The notes: generated by a model from the letters alone, not told the origin. A DNA stretch of 64,000 bases from Geothrix sp. 21YS21S-2 (GCF_030846775.1 NZ_CP132910.1:592001-656000); one strand, 5' to 3'. Positions 54,906-63,499 are shown, counted from the stretch's first letter. Numbers and translations are program-made.

Positions 54906-55238
54906 ATGAAGGTCATCTACACCGGCCGCCACGTTGAAGTGTCCGACAGCCTGCGCCAGTCCGCGCAGGAGGGTCTGGACAAGATGCAAGCGTACCTGGA
55001 CGACATCATCGACGTTCACGTCATTTTCAGCGTGGAGAAGCACCGCCACACGGCTGAGATCACCCTGAAGACGAGCGATGGGGATTTCATCGCTTCCGCC
55101 GAGAGCACCGACATGTATCAGAGCCTCTCCCAAGCCTTGGACAAGCTTGAAGTGCAGGCCCACCGACATGCCGGGAAGCGCCAGGCGGGCTACAAGGGCA
55201 AGCTCCCCGAAGTGCTGGCGACCGAGGCCGAGGCCTGA
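54906..55238 (+). CDS. hpf: Ribosome hibernation promoting factor, short form
   Basis: 110-residue ribosome-binding protein of the HPF/YfiA family, expected to inactivate 70S ribosomes in stationary phase. Seen: MKVIYTGRHVEVSDSLRQSA, a HVIFSVEKHRHTAEITLKT strand and DMYQSLSQALDKLEVQAHRH. It lacks the C-terminal dimerisation domain of long HPF. Start 54906 has AAAGGAG 6 bases upstream. It lies 82 bp after rpoN, so it may also have its own promoter; a terminator follows at once. Confidence 0.93.
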   Translation: MKVIYTGRHVEVSDSLRQSAQEGLDKMQAYLDDIIDVHVIFSVEKHRHTAEITLKTSDGDFIASAESTDMYQSLSQALDKLEVQAHRHAGKRQAGYKGKLPEVLATEAEA

Positions 55239-55260
55239 ACCCCCCCTTTGGCGCAGGGAA

Positions 55261-55288
55261 AAGCCCAGGCTCGCGCCTGGGCTTTTTC
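55261..55288 (+). terminator. Rho-independent terminator after hpf
   Basis: AAGCCCAGGC, loop TCGC, GCCTGGGCTT followed by TTT: a perfect stem with a T-run, 22 bases beyond the hpf stop. It closes the accA-hpf gene run. Confidence 0.92.
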
Positions 55289-55476
55289 GTTCCGCCGGCG
55301 AAGGTGAAGTTGGGACCCGGGTCGCGCTTGACGGCCTGGGCGAACAACCCGTTGGCTCCACCCGCGCGGCCGCCACGTTGAAATGCCTCACGGGCGTACG
55401 GCCGGGTTGACTTCTTCAGGATTGAGACTCATATTCCCGAGGCTTGCCGGAAGGATGCGCATGAGGAGGTGAATCC

Positions 55477-56403
55477 ATGGCCACCTACACCTACGCGGAT
55501 TGTCTGACCCGGTCCTACCGGGTGGGTTGGAAGATCAAGGAGGTGTTGGGCTTCGTGGACTTCGACCCGGACCGCCCCTGGCTGCCGGCGCCCTTGTCGG
55601 GCGCCTCCGGGCTCACCTGCCTCGATGCCGACGAGAAGCTGCGCATGACCCACGTGGAGATGGGATCGTATGCCCACTTGTTCGGTTTCGTGGAGGCCTT
55701 CATCGCCCCCGAGATGGTGAACCTGGCCCAGGAATGCGGCACCGCCCACCCCGCCGCCTTCGAGGCCCTCACCAACTTCGCCTCGGAGGAGATCAAGCAC
55801 ATGCACCTGTTCAAGGAGATCCGGCACCGGGTGGACGAGCAGCTGGGCTTTCCCCTGCGCCTCCTGGAGGGGGAGGCCGAGGTGGCCAAGGCCGTCCTGG
55901 GCCGGAGGAAGGGGGCGGTGCTGCTCCTCACCTCGGCCATCGAGTGGCTCACCCAGGAGCACTACACCAGCACCATGAAGAACGCCGACGAGCTGGACCC
56001 CCTCACCCGGGAGATCTTCCGGGCCCACTGGCTGGAGGAGTCCCAGCACGCCCGGCTGGACCACCTGGAGGCGCTGCGCGTCTTCCGGAACCTGGACGAC
56101 CCGGCCCGGGACGCCACGATGGACGATTTCATCTGGCTCCTGGCCGCGGTGGACAGCCTCCTGCAGACCCAGGCCCTCCTGGACCTGGACAACCTCGGCA
56201 TGTACCTGGGCCGGGAGTTTTACGAAACCGAGCGCCTGGAGATCCACGGCGGCCTCCTGCGCGCCAAGCGCCACGCCTTCCTGGAGACCGGCGTCGCCCA
56301 TCCCAACTTCCAGGAGCTGTTCCAGCTGATCACGACTCCCGCCCAGCGGGAGCGCGTCCAGGCGGCCCTGGGGCCTATCCTTCTGGCGTTTCCCGCGCCC
56401 TGA
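55477..56403 (+). CDS. Ferritin-like diiron protein
   Basis: 308 residues, mostly helical, with two E-E-x2-H patterns: FASEEIKHMHLFKEI (about 107-121) and HWLEESQHARLDHL (about 185-198). An earlier Glu in VEMGSYAHLFGFVEAFIAPEM is the likely remaining ligand. This is the ligand set of carboxylate-bridged diiron enzymes; AurF-type N-oxygenases and ferritin-like oxidases are possible relatives. No partner reductase is adjacent. AGGAGGTGAATCC precedes ATG 55477. The 3' end overlaps the convergent cysteine synthase-like gene by 29 bp. Confidence 0.7.
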   Translation: MATYTYADCLTRSYRVGWKIKEVLGFVDFDPDRPWLPAPLSGASGLTCLDADEKLRMTHVEMGSYAHLFGFVEAFIAPEMVNLAQECGTAHPAAFEALTNFASEEIKHMHLFKEIRHRVDEQLGFPLRLLEGEAEVAKAVLGRRKGAVLLLTSAIEWLTQEHYTSTMKNADELDPLTREIFRAHWLEESQHARLDHLEALRVFRNLDDPARDATMDDFIWLLAAVDSLLQTQALLDLDNLGMYLGREFYETERLEIHGGLLRAKRHAFLETGVAHPNFQELFQLITTPAQRERVQAALGPILLAFPAP

Positions 56404-57301
56404 ACACGTCCGTGCCCAGGTACTTCAGGCCGGAGTCGACCATGAGGGTCACCACCCGCGCGTCCGGGCCGAGCCGCTGGGCCACCTGCAGGGCGGCCAG
56501 GACATTGGCGCCCGAGGAGGTTCCGGCGAAGAGACCCTCCTCCCGGGCGAGCCGGCGCGCCATGGCCTTGGCCTCGGCGGTGGGCACCCCGATGATCTCG
56601 TCCACCTGGGCCGGATCCCACAGGGGCGGGATGGCGCCGATGCCCACGCCCTCGATCTTGTGGGGCCCGGGCTGGCCGCCCTGGAGCACCGGCGATTCCG
56701 CCGGTTCCACGGCGACGATGCGGATGGCCGGGTTGTGCGCCCGGAGCGCCGCCGCGGCCCCGAGCAGCGAGGCGGCCGTGCCCACGCTGTGCACGAAGGC
56801 GTCCACCCGGCCTCCCGACTGTTCCCAGATCTCCTCGCCCAGGGCATGGTAGCCGGCGATGCTGTCCCGGTTCCGCAGCTGGTCGGTCCAGTAGGTGCCG
56901 GGTTCACGGCTCAGCTCCCGGGCCACCTCGATCATGTCCTGGATGAGCTTGCGGGTGGTGAGTCCGCCCTCGCTGGGGACGAGGGTCAGCTCCGCGCCCA
57001 GGGCCTCCATGTGGTCCAGCTTCTGGCGGCTGAAGGCGTCCGAGGTGACGATGCGCAGCCGGTAGCCCTTGGCCGAGCACACCAGCGCCAGGGAGGTGCC
57101 CGTGCTACCGCCGGTGTATTCCACCACGGTGCCGCCGGGCTTCAGGCGCCCGTCGGCCTCCGCCCGGCCGATAACGGCCAGCGCCATGCGGTCCTTGACG
57201 CTGCCCGTGGGGTTTTCCCACTCGAGTTTCACGGACACGGCGGGCCCCAGCTTCCCGAGGCGGACCAGGGAGGTGTTGCCGATGGCCTCCAGGATCCCCA
57301 T
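56375..57301 (-). CDS. Cysteine synthase / cystathionine beta-synthase family enzyme
   Basis: PLP enzyme of fold type II. PLP Lys36 in NPTGSVKDRMA, substrate loop EYTGGSTGTSLALVC, the GYRLRIVTSDAFSRQKLDHM region, phosphate-binding SVGTAASLLGAAAALR, and GTSSGAN. 308 residues fits CysK/CysM. GT replaces the GNTG found in most CysK enzymes (here GGSTG), so a related specificity such as 2,3-diaminopropionate synthesis is possible. It follows the YciI gene by 2 bp. Confidence 0.85.
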   Translation of the reverse strand: MGILEAIGNTSLVRLGKLGPAVSVKLEWENPTGSVKDRMALAVIGRAEADGRLKPGGTVVEYTGGSTGTSLALVCSAKGYRLRIVTSDAFSRQKLDHMEALGAELTLVPSEGGLTTRKLIQDMIEVARELSREPGTYWTDQLRNRDSIAGYHALGEEIWEQSGGRVDAFVHSVGTAASLLGAAAALRAHNPAIRIVAVEPAESPVLQGGQPGPHKIEGVGIGAIPPLWDPAQVDEIIGVPTAEAKAMARRLAREEGLFAGTSSGANVLAALQVAQRLGPDARVVTLMVDSGLKYLGTDVFRARETPEG

Positions 57302-57303
57302 GG

Positions 57304-57600
57304 CTACTGGACCGGACTGGCCGCGTCGCGCCCCACGACGGTCAGCCACTGGCGCACCTGCCACTTGGTCACCAGACCGTTTTTCACATAAGGGTCGGCC
57401 TTGGCGAAGGCTTCGGCCGCTTCCGGGCCGTCGCCCTGGAACAGCAGCAGGCCGGTGTCCACGGGTTCGGTGAGCACGCCGCCCAGCAGGAGCTCGTTCC
57501 GGTCCTGGTACTGCCGCGCCAGGGTCAGGTGCTCGGCGCGGAACGCGCCGCGCCGCTCCATGATTTCGGGGATGTAGTCGTAGATCAGTAGATAGTGCAC
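57304..57600 (-). CDS. YciI-like protein
   Basis: 98-residue YciI/YCII-fold protein: HYLLIYDYIPEIMERRGAFRAEHLTLARQY, LLLGGVLTEP, and FAKADPYVKNGLVTKWQVRQW. The family His (RAEHL) and Asp (ADPY) are conserved. Role unclear; members act as small hydrolases or are fused to enzymes. Starts at GTG 57600 with GGAGG 5 bases upstream. In operon with the cysteine synthase-like gene. Confidence 0.82.
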   Translation of the reverse strand: MHYLLIYDYIPEIMERRGAFRAEHLTLARQYQDRNELLLGGVLTEPVDTGLLLFQGDGPEAAEAFAKADPYVKNGLVTKWQVRQWLTVVGRDAASPVQ

Positions 57601-57680
57601 CTGGGCCTCCTGCCTAGACTTTATCGGCCTTTGGGGGCCGTACGGAAACATCCTGGATTCTTCGCCCCCGGGCCTGGGAA

Positions 57681-57710
57681 TTCAACAAAGGAACCAAGGG
57701 CCATTAATAC
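57681..57710 (+). promoter_or_regulatory. Candidate promoter of the 28-residue membrane protein
   Basis: TTCAAC at 57681-57686 and TAATAC at 57705-57710, 18 bases apart, leaving a leader of about 18 bases before ATG 57736 that contains AAGGAGG. Confidence 0.5.
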
Positions 57711-57735
57711 GCAATTCATGCTCAAGGAGGACCCA

Positions 57736-57822
57736 ATGACTGGTCTCGAGATCGCAATCATCCTTTCCGTCTGGAGTTTCGCTGCCCTGACGATGTATTC
57801 CATCAACCGGCTCGGCGCTTGA
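57736..57822 (+). CDS. 28-residue single-span membrane protein
   Basis: Very short gene with a near-ideal ribosome site (AAGGAGG, 5 bases before ATG 57736) and its own promoter-like sequence. The product is MTGLEIAIILSVWSFAALTM followed by YSINRLGA: one hydrophobic helix (about 4-21) with a short positive tail. Small single-span proteins of this kind often bind larger membrane complexes (for example CydX of the bd oxidase), but none is adjacent here. An in-frame ATG at 57718 would add six residues. Confidence 0.65.
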   Translation: MTGLEIAIILSVWSFAALTMYSINRLGA

Positions 57823-57868
57823 GGGGCGCGTCCGCGGCCGGACTCGCCGGAACTGCGACCACCTGGAG

Positions 57869-58189
57869 GTGCGCACGGGTGACGAGGTGGTCTTCAGCGA
57901 GAACGACCTGAGGCTGGCGATGCGGCCGCACCTCGACGCGCCGGGCCGTGCGGACCGCGCGGCGGACGAGACGGCCTGGGAGATGAACCTCGCGCTCTCC
58001 ACGCCCGGTGTCCCCGCCGTCACCGGGGAGGAGCCCAGGGGCCTGTTCGAGCGGATCACCTCCTGGCTGTGGTGGCGCGGAACGCCCTTCAGGCTCCCGC
58101 CAGGTTGGAATTCAGGGCCACCGCCCTGGCCCTGGCCCGTTCCGCCTCGGCGCGCCGGCCCAGGGCGGCCAGGAGCCTGCCCTGGGTGA
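57869..58189 (+). CDS. Hypothetical protein, possible fragment
   Basis: Starts at GTG 57869. The first 72 or so residues look protein-like: VRTGDEVVFSENDLRLAMRP, then DAPGRADRAADETAWEMNLALS and GLFERITSWLWWRGTPFRL. The last third overlaps the 3' end of the kinase gene on the opposite strand and turns into Pro/Arg-rich nonsense, so the real gene may have ended earlier or lost its 3' part. A GGAGG overlaps the start codon. No family recognised. Confidence 0.4.
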   Translation: MRTGDEVVFSENDLRLAMRPHLDAPGRADRAADETAWEMNLALSTPGVPAVTGEEPRGLFERITSWLWWRGTPFRLPPGWNSGPPPWPWPVPPRRAGPGRPGACPG

Positions 58190-61100
58190 ACAGGGCCTGC
58201 GCTGACCAGGGATGCCCCTTGAGGGCCGGGCGCAGCGCCTCGAGGCCCCGGGCCGCGGCACCGCCCTGGGGGTCGGCCCGGTGCACCAGGAGCCAGGCCT
58301 GGGCCATGGCCTGGGCCACTTCGGGTCGGTCGGCCGAGACGGCGGCGGCCCTGGCCAGGTCGGCGCGGGCCGCGGCCAGCGGGGCGGCGGACTTTGCGGC
58401 CAGGGCCTCCAGGGCGCGGCAGCGGGCCCTGGCGGGGTAGGCCTCGGGACTCACGCGGGGGTTCACCTTCAGGGCGGCTTCCAGGTGGGCGGCGGCCCGG
58501 ACCAGGTCGTCGCCGGGGGAGACGCCCCGTTCCAGGCGGGTCTCGGCGCGGTCCAGCAGGAGGTTGGCGATGCCCAGCCGGGAAAGGTAGGAATTGGCGT
58601 TGAGGCTCAGGCCGGCCTCGAAGGCCCTGCGGGCCTCCTCGTAGCGGGGCATGGGATCCTGGCCCTTCATCTTGAGGTAGGCGGCCAGGTCCGTCAGGGC
58701 ATAGCCCTGGGACGAGTTGTGGCCCACCCAGGGCTTGAGGGCCGCGGCCTGGCCCAGCAGGTCCACGGCCATGAGGACGGAGGCGGTGGGATCCTGCCCG
58801 TGCTCCAGCTGGTAGCGGGCCAGGAGGGCGTGGCAGTTGCCGATGCTGTCCAGCAGCCAGTCCTTGTACTGGGGCCGGTCCAGGGCCTTGCCCAGGGCCT
58901 CCACGGCCCGGGCCAGGGTGCGGGTGGGGTCCAGGCCCCGGCGCTGTTCCCAGTCGGCGCGGTTGCGCAGGCAGGTGCCCAGGTTGTTCCACAGGGGATT
59001 GTCGGTGGGGCGGAAGGCCAGACCCTTCTCCGCGTCGGCCACCGCGGCGTCGAGGCTGGCCGTGGGGTCCTGGTCCCGGTTCATGAGGGCGACGCCCCAG
59101 CGCCGGTTGATGGCGGCGCGGTAGCCCAGCGCCTTCCAGTCCCCGGGGTTGGCCTTCAGGCACAGGTCGGCGGCCTCCAGGGCCCAGTCCCGGTCGGCCT
59201 CGGTGCCCCGGCCCCGGTCCATCCTCACCTGGAACAGGAGGATGCGGCGCTGCACCTCCCCCAGGTAGGCCAGGGGCGCGCTGCGGGCCACGTTGCGGGC
59301 CTGGAGCAGGGCCTCGCCGGCCAGGGCCAGGCGCTGCTCGGTGCCGTTGAAGTCCCCGGTGCCGTAGGCCTGGGCCGCCAGGGCCCGGTGGGCGTCGGCC
59401 TCCAGGAGCCAGGCCTCGTAGGCCCAGGGGGCCAGGCGCTGGTATTCCTTTGCCTTGGCGATGGCGTCCTCGTAGCGCTCCTCCACCAGGGCCAGCATGC
59501 CCTCCACGTAGGCGGGGCCGTCCTGGTGGGCGCCCTGGGCGCGGCGCAGGCAGGCCAGGGCGGGGCGCCGCAGGTCCTGCTCGGTTTCCTTCTTCCGGTC
59601 TTCCAGGGCCTTGCCGCGCAGGCCTTCCAGCTCGGCCTGGTAGAGGCGGGTGAGGGTGAGGCCCAGGGCCAGGGCGTTGTCCGGGTCCTGGGGGGTCGCG
59701 CCCGGGGAGGGCTCCAGTTCTCGGCGCGCCTCCTCCAGGCGGTCCAGGGCCAGGTAGCCGCGCCCCAGCGCCTGGCGCGCCGCGGGCCGGGACCAGGGTC
59801 CCAGGGTTCCCATGGAGGCGAGGATCCGGTCCACCTGCTGCTGCACATAGGCGCGCTCCATGCGCACGTCGTGGAGGGGCAGGGTGTAGGCCTTGAGGAG
59901 GATGCCTTCCATGTATTCGGCCTCGCGGCCGTAGCGCTGGATGCTCTGGCTCTGGACCCGGCCCCGCACGGCCATGGTGACGCCGAAGGCCGCGAAGCCC
60001 ACCACCGCCAGGGAGGAGACGGCCAGGACCAGGGCCAGGGCGCGGTTCTTGCGGATGCGCCGGTTGATGCGGTAGGCCAGGCTGGTGCGGTGGGCCAGGA
60101 TCGGATCCCCGTCCAGGTACCGCTGCAGGTCCTCCGCAAGGGCCCGCGCGGATTCGTACCGGCTGCCGGGATCCTTCTCCAGGGCCTTCAGGACGACGGT
60201 CTGGAGGTCCTTGGGGATGCCGGGGACCCGGTCGCGGGGCGGAACGGGTTCCTCCTCCGCGATGCGCCGGATGAGATCCACCAGGGCGCCGCCGGAAGGG
60301 AAGGGGGGCGCGCCCACCAGGCACTCGTAGAGGGTGGCCCCCAGGGAATAGACGTCGGAGCGCCGGTCCACCTCCCCCATGCGCCCCTGCACCTGCTCGG
60401 GGCTGCAGTAGATGGGGGTGCCGATGAGCATCCCGGGCACGGTCAGGCCCTCGTCGCCCAGGTCCCGGGCCAGGCCGAAGTCCATCAGGTACGGCCACCA
60501 GGAGCCGTCCTCCCGGGCCTCGAGCATGATGTTGGTCGGCTTGATGTCCCGGTGGACGATGCCCTCCCGGTGGCAGCTGTGGAGCGCCTGGGCCACCTGC
60601 ACCAGGATGCGCACCTTCTGCTCCAGGCTCAGGCGGGGCAGGGCCGCCCTGAGGGTGGGGCCGGCGATGAACCGCATGGAGAGGTAGGGCTGCCCCTCGA
60701 ACTCATCGACCGAGTAGACGTTGCAGATGTTGGGGTGCTCGATGCGGGCCTGGGACCGGCCCTCCTGGATGAAGCGCTCCATGGGCGCGCGCTCCAGGCG
60801 CTTGAGGAACTTCAGGGCCACCACCCGCTTGAGCTGCTGGTCGAAGGCCTTGTACACGCAGCCCATGCCGCCGTCCCCCAGGAAGGCCAGGGGCAGGTAG
60901 CGCCCGTCGCGGGGCAGGGCGAAACCGGCCAGGTCCTCGGGATCCATGGCGGCGGCCACCTCGCCCATGGCCCGGAGCCAGTCCGGCGTGCCCGAGGTGA
61001 CGGCCGTCACCTCCTGGTCCCAGGCGATGGCCGTGTCCAGCACGCCCTTGAGGCGGCCGGCGGCATGGAGGGCGTTGAAGCGGTCGGACAGGTCCGATTC

Positions 61101-61220
61101 GGAGAGGGTGGCCGCATCCGCGTGGGTGGACAGCCCGATCTCCTCCTGCGTCAGCAGGCCCCGCTCCATGGCCCATTTCAGGATTCTGGCCTGCTGGCTG
61201 ACGGTCAGAGCTTGGGTCAT
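58089..61220 (-). CDS. Serine/threonine protein kinase with TPR-type C-terminal region
   Basis: 1043 residues. N-terminal helical region (1-100), a Hanks-type kinase domain (about 108-370) with GDGGMG (115-120), Lys137, Glu153, HRDIKPTN (223-230), DFG (247-249) and GTPIYCSPEQ. A single membrane span (about 393-417) follows, then a 600-residue helical region with tetratricopeptide-like repeats (EEARRELEPSPGATPQDPDNALALGLTLTR and many more). Complete catalytic set. Such kinase-TPR proteins are numerous in Acidobacteria and Myxococcota. GAGG 4 bases before ATG 61220 supports the start. Confidence 0.92.
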   Translation of the reverse strand: MTQALTVSQQARILKWAMERGLLTQEEIGLSTHADAATLSESDLSDRFNALHAAGRLKGVLDTAIAWDQEVTAVTSGTPDWLRAMGEVAAAMDPEDLAGFALPRDGRYLPLAFLGDGGMGCVYKAFDQQLKRVVALKFLKRLERAPMERFIQEGRSQARIEHPNICNVYSVDEFEGQPYLSMRFIAGPTLRAALPRLSLEQKVRILVQVAQALHSCHREGIVHRDIKPTNIMLEAREDGSWWPYLMDFGLARDLGDEGLTVPGMLIGTPIYCSPEQVQGRMGEVDRRSDVYSLGATLYECLVGAPPFPSGGALVDLIRRIAEEEPVPPRDRVPGIPKDLQTVVLKALEKDPGSRYESARALAEDLQRYLDGDPILAHRTSLAYRINRRIRKNRALALVLAVSSLAVVGFAAFGVTMAVRGRVQSQSIQRYGREAEYMEGILLKAYTLPLHDVRMERAYVQQQVDRILASMGTLGPWSRPAARQALGRGYLALDRLEEARRELEPSPGATPQDPDNALALGLTLTRLYQAELEGLRGKALEDRKKETEQDLRRPALACLRRAQGAHQDGPAYVEGMLALVEERYEDAIAKAKEYQRLAPWAYEAWLLEADAHRALAAQAYGTGDFNGTEQRLALAGEALLQARNVARSAPLAYLGEVQRRILLFQVRMDRGRGTEADRDWALEAADLCLKANPGDWKALGYRAAINRRWGVALMNRDQDPTASLDAAVADAEKGLAFRPTDNPLWNNLGTCLRNRADWEQRRGLDPTRTLARAVEALGKALDRPQYKDWLLDSIGNCHALLARYQLEHGQDPTASVLMAVDLLGQAAALKPWVGHNSSQGYALTDLAAYLKMKGQDPMPRYEEARRAFEAGLSLNANSYLSRLGIANLLLDRAETRLERGVSPGDDLVRAAAHLEAALKVNPRVSPEAYPARARCRALEALAAKSAAPLAAARADLARAAAVSADRPEVAQAMAQAWLLVHRADPQGGAAARGLEALRPALKGHPWSAQALFTQGRLLAALGRRAEAERARARAVALNSNLAGA

Positions 61221-61295
61221 CGGACCTCGGGAGGGGGTTCCTTCGAAAACCTTACAATCCCTTGGGCCCAGGACCAACCCAATAGAATGCGCGAC

Positions 61296-61646
61296 TCATT
61301 TCCGGCCAAGGGCCATGCTCCCGACGTGCAGGCGGTCCACGACCCATCCCGCCAGCCGCCTCCCGAGGAAGGTGACCACCAGGACGTAGCCTCCGGCCAG
61401 CGCCGCCACGATCGCCGTCGAAGCCTCGATGGAAATCGCCTCCCGCACCGCCAGGTTCACCGCCAGGGCCGAGAGCGCCGTCGCGCCCAGCCCCAGGAAC
61501 ACCAGCAGGGGCGACGCGCCCCGGCTGCGCCGCAGGCGGGCTCCGCAGCACTGGCAAACGGAGACCCCGGAAGGCTCGGCCTCCTTCATGAACCGCCTGT
61601 ATGTCATGATCTCCCCGGAACAGATGGGGCAGATGTTCGCGGACAT
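61296..61646 (-). CDS. Zinc-ribbon membrane protein, 116 residues
   Basis: N-terminal zinc ribbon C-x2-C...C-x2-C (CPICSG, then CQCCG, residues 6-37) followed by two hydrophobic spans (about 46-64 and 72-97) and a short basic tail. Function unknown. Start 61646 has GGAGGG 6 bases upstream. It is divergent from another zinc-ribbon membrane protein gene, with which it may share regulation. Confidence 0.7.
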   Translation of the reverse strand: MSANICPICSGEIMTYRRFMKEAEPSGVSVCQCCGARLRRSRGASPLLVFLGLGATALSALAVNLAVREAISIEASTAIVAALAGGYVLVVTFLGRRLAGWVVDRLHVGSMALGRK

Positions 61647-61670
61647 GGCAACCCTCCAGGGGTTGATGGG

Positions 61671-61700
61671 ATAATATAAATCGTACAACAAAAACACCAA
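61671..61700 (-). promoter_or_regulatory. Sigma-70-like promoter of the zinc-ribbon membrane protein
   Basis: On the minus strand TTGGTG (61700-61695) and TATTAT (61676-61671) are spaced 18 bases. The predicted transcript would have a leader of about 18 bases containing the ribosome site of the gene starting at 61646. Confidence 0.55.
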
Positions 61701-61757
61701 TGGATCCCATATTCCGAAAGCCTTTTTTGTTGATTTCCTGAAGGAGGGCTCCCGGCC

Positions 61758-62468
61758 ATGTTCTGCCCCCGCTGCCAGAAGCCCCAGGACGAAGGGCTCG
61801 AGGAATGCGTCCACTGCGGCGTCGTCTTCAGCCGCTACCGCCCCCGGCCCAGGCCCGAGGAACGGGAACCCTCCTGGCTGGAGGAGCGGATGTTCCACAT
61901 CGGGCCCAGCGAGGACCGGGGCCTGGTGGCGGTGCGGGGGGCCTTCCTGGTGCTCCTGGGGATCGTCACCCTCCGGATCCTGCTCCTTCCCATGCAGGGG
62001 CCCTGGCTGATGGGGTCCTTCCTCCACTGGATCGACCTGCCCTTCCACGAGGCCGGCCACGTGGTCTTCAGCCCCCTGGGCACCTTCCTCCAGATCCTGG
62101 GGGGGACCCTGGGGCAGCTGCTGGTGCCCCTCCTGGTGGCGGGGGTCTTCCTGAAGCAGGACAACCCGTTCGGAGCGTGTTCGGGGGCGTGGTGGCTGGG
62201 CCAGAGCCTCCTGGACTGCGCGCCCTACATCGCCGATGCCCGGGTGCGCCAGCTGCTGCTCACCAGCGGGGAGACCGGGCAGACGGATTGGGAGGGCCAC
62301 GACTGGTTCCAGCTCCTCTCCCGCACCGGGCTGCTGCTCCACGATGTCCGCATCGCGCGGCTGTTCTGGCTCGCCGGAGCCGGCCTCATGCTCGCCGCGC
62401 TGGCCTGGGGGGGCTACATCGTCTGGAAACAGTGGGGACCCGGCGGGACGGACGGCGCGCCTTCCTGA
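61758..62468 (+). CDS. Zinc-ribbon membrane protein with HEAGH motif, possible metalloprotease
   Basis: 236 residues. N-terminal zinc ribbon (CPRC...CVHC, residues 3-20), a basic/Pro linker, a membrane span (about 60-78), then LPFHEAGHVVFSPLGTFLQILGG, an H-E-x2-H in a hydrophobic setting like site-2 (M50) proteases. Further spans follow at about 118-135 and 210-228. A third metal ligand is not obvious; HD in EGHDWFQLL is a candidate. GGAGGG precedes the start by 9 bases. Likely a membrane metalloprotease-like protein. Confidence 0.65.
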   Translation: MFCPRCQKPQDEGLEECVHCGVVFSRYRPRPRPEEREPSWLEERMFHIGPSEDRGLVAVRGAFLVLLGIVTLRILLLPMQGPWLMGSFLHWIDLPFHEAGHVVFSPLGTFLQILGGTLGQLLVPLLVAGVFLKQDNPFGACSGAWWLGQSLLDCAPYIADARVRQLLLTSGETGQTDWEGHDWFQLLSRTGLLLHDVRIARLFWLAGAGLMLAALAWGGYIVWKQWGPGGTDGAPS

Positions 62469-62520
62469 TGGTGCGTTCGGGAAATGCCGACGCCCCTTTC
62501 CAGCGCCCTTGCGAACACCC

Positions 62521-63300
62521 TCAGCCGCGCGCCCGCCGCGGTTCAGCCGCCCAGGCCACCAGCACGGACACGAAGTAGAGGCCCAGGAGCACGAAGCTGA
62601 AGAAGAGCGTCGTCAGCACCACGTCGCCGGGCGTGAAGAAGGCCGACGCCACCACGATCGCCAGCGTGGCGTGGCGCCAGTACTTCAGCATCATCTTCGC
62701 CGTGACGATGCGGAAGCGGGCCAGGAAGAAGGTGAGCACCGGCAGCTCGAACATCAGCCCGGTGACGACCAGCGTGGAGAGGAAGAGATCCAGATAGCTG
62801 TCGATGTGGAGGTTGGCCCGAAGCCCCGCCCCGGCGGCCTCCTGGAAGAGGATGTCCCCCAGGAACCGGAAGGCCTGGGTGTACGCGAAGGCCAGCCCCA
62901 GCAGGAACATGCCGCTGGTGGCCAGGATGAAGGGGATGAACAGGCGCTTTTCCCGCGGGCCCAGGGCGGGCTTGATGAAGCCCCACACCTGCAGGAAGAT
63001 CACGGGCGCGGCCAGGAAGGCGGCGACCCAGACGCTCAGGCGCATGAGGCTGAAGAAGGGTTCGGTGAGGTCGGTGAAGGCCCAGGGCTGCAGCCTCGCC
63101 GGGTCCTGTTTCAGCTGGCGCCCCATGGCCTGCAGGAAGGGCCACTGGGCCCAGGTCCACAGGCGGAGGCGGAAGGCGTAGGTCAGGGCGAAGGCCCCCG
63201 CCACCGTGAGGGCCGAGCGCACCAGGCGCACCCGCAGTTCCTGCAGATGCTCCCGGAAGGACATGCGTTCGTCGGCGGTCGTCACGGCGGCGGAGTCCAT
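62521..63300 (-). CDS. tatC: Twin-arginine translocase subunit TatC
   Basis: Core receptor of the Tat pathway, which exports folded proteins with RR signals. 259 residues, six spans. Conserved: SFREHLQELRVRLVRS at the N-terminus, the periplasmic Pro-rich TDLTEPFFSLMR with the key Glu, FIKPALGPREKR, and the C-terminal FFTPGDVV. It starts 3 bp after tatA ends, so tatAC are one operon. Confidence 0.95.
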   Translation of the reverse strand: MDSAAVTTADERMSFREHLQELRVRLVRSALTVAGAFALTYAFRLRLWTWAQWPFLQAMGRQLKQDPARLQPWAFTDLTEPFFSLMRLSVWVAAFLAAPVIFLQVWGFIKPALGPREKRLFIPFILATSGMFLLGLAFAYTQAFRFLGDILFQEAAGAGLRANLHIDSYLDLFLSTLVVTGLMFELPVLTFFLARFRIVTAKMMLKYWRHATLAIVVASAFFTPGDVVLTTLFFSFVLLGLYFVSVLVAWAAEPRRARG

Positions 63301-63303
63301 GGC

Positions 63304-63471
63304 CTAGGCCTTTTCGTCGGTGACGGAGCTGGTCAGCTCCTTGCTGGCCTTCTTGAATTCCTGGATGCCCCTGCCCAGGGACTTGCCCAGCTCGGGCAGC
63401 TTGGACGGCCCGAAGAAGATCAGCAGGCAGACGCCGATCAGAAGGATTTCAGTGATGCCCAGGTTGCCCAT
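63304..63471 (-). CDS. tatA: Sec-independent translocase protein TatA
   Basis: 55-residue pore-forming subunit: membrane helix LGITEILLIGVCLLIFFGPSKLPELG, hinge FGPSKLP, then an amphipathic helix GKSLGRGIQEFKKASKEL and a short acidic tail. A separate TatB is not seen; in two-component systems TatA serves both roles. GGAG lies 6 bases before ATG 63471. Confidence 0.93.
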   Translation of the reverse strand: MGNLGITEILLIGVCLLIFFGPSKLPELGKSLGRGIQEFKKASKELTSSVTDEKA

Positions 63472-63499
63472 GGTGTGCTCCGGAAAAGGTCGCTCGTGC

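Noticed and set aside
55289-55476. Minus-strand stretch reading NGLFAQAVKRDPGPNFTFAGG
   Set aside because: Superficially protein-like, but it is short, runs into the hpf terminator and has no recognisable family.
58212-61679. 1155-codon open frame antisense to the protein kinase gene
   Set aside because: The kinase on the minus strand has complete motifs; the antisense product is Gly/Val/Gln-rich with no recognisable domain.
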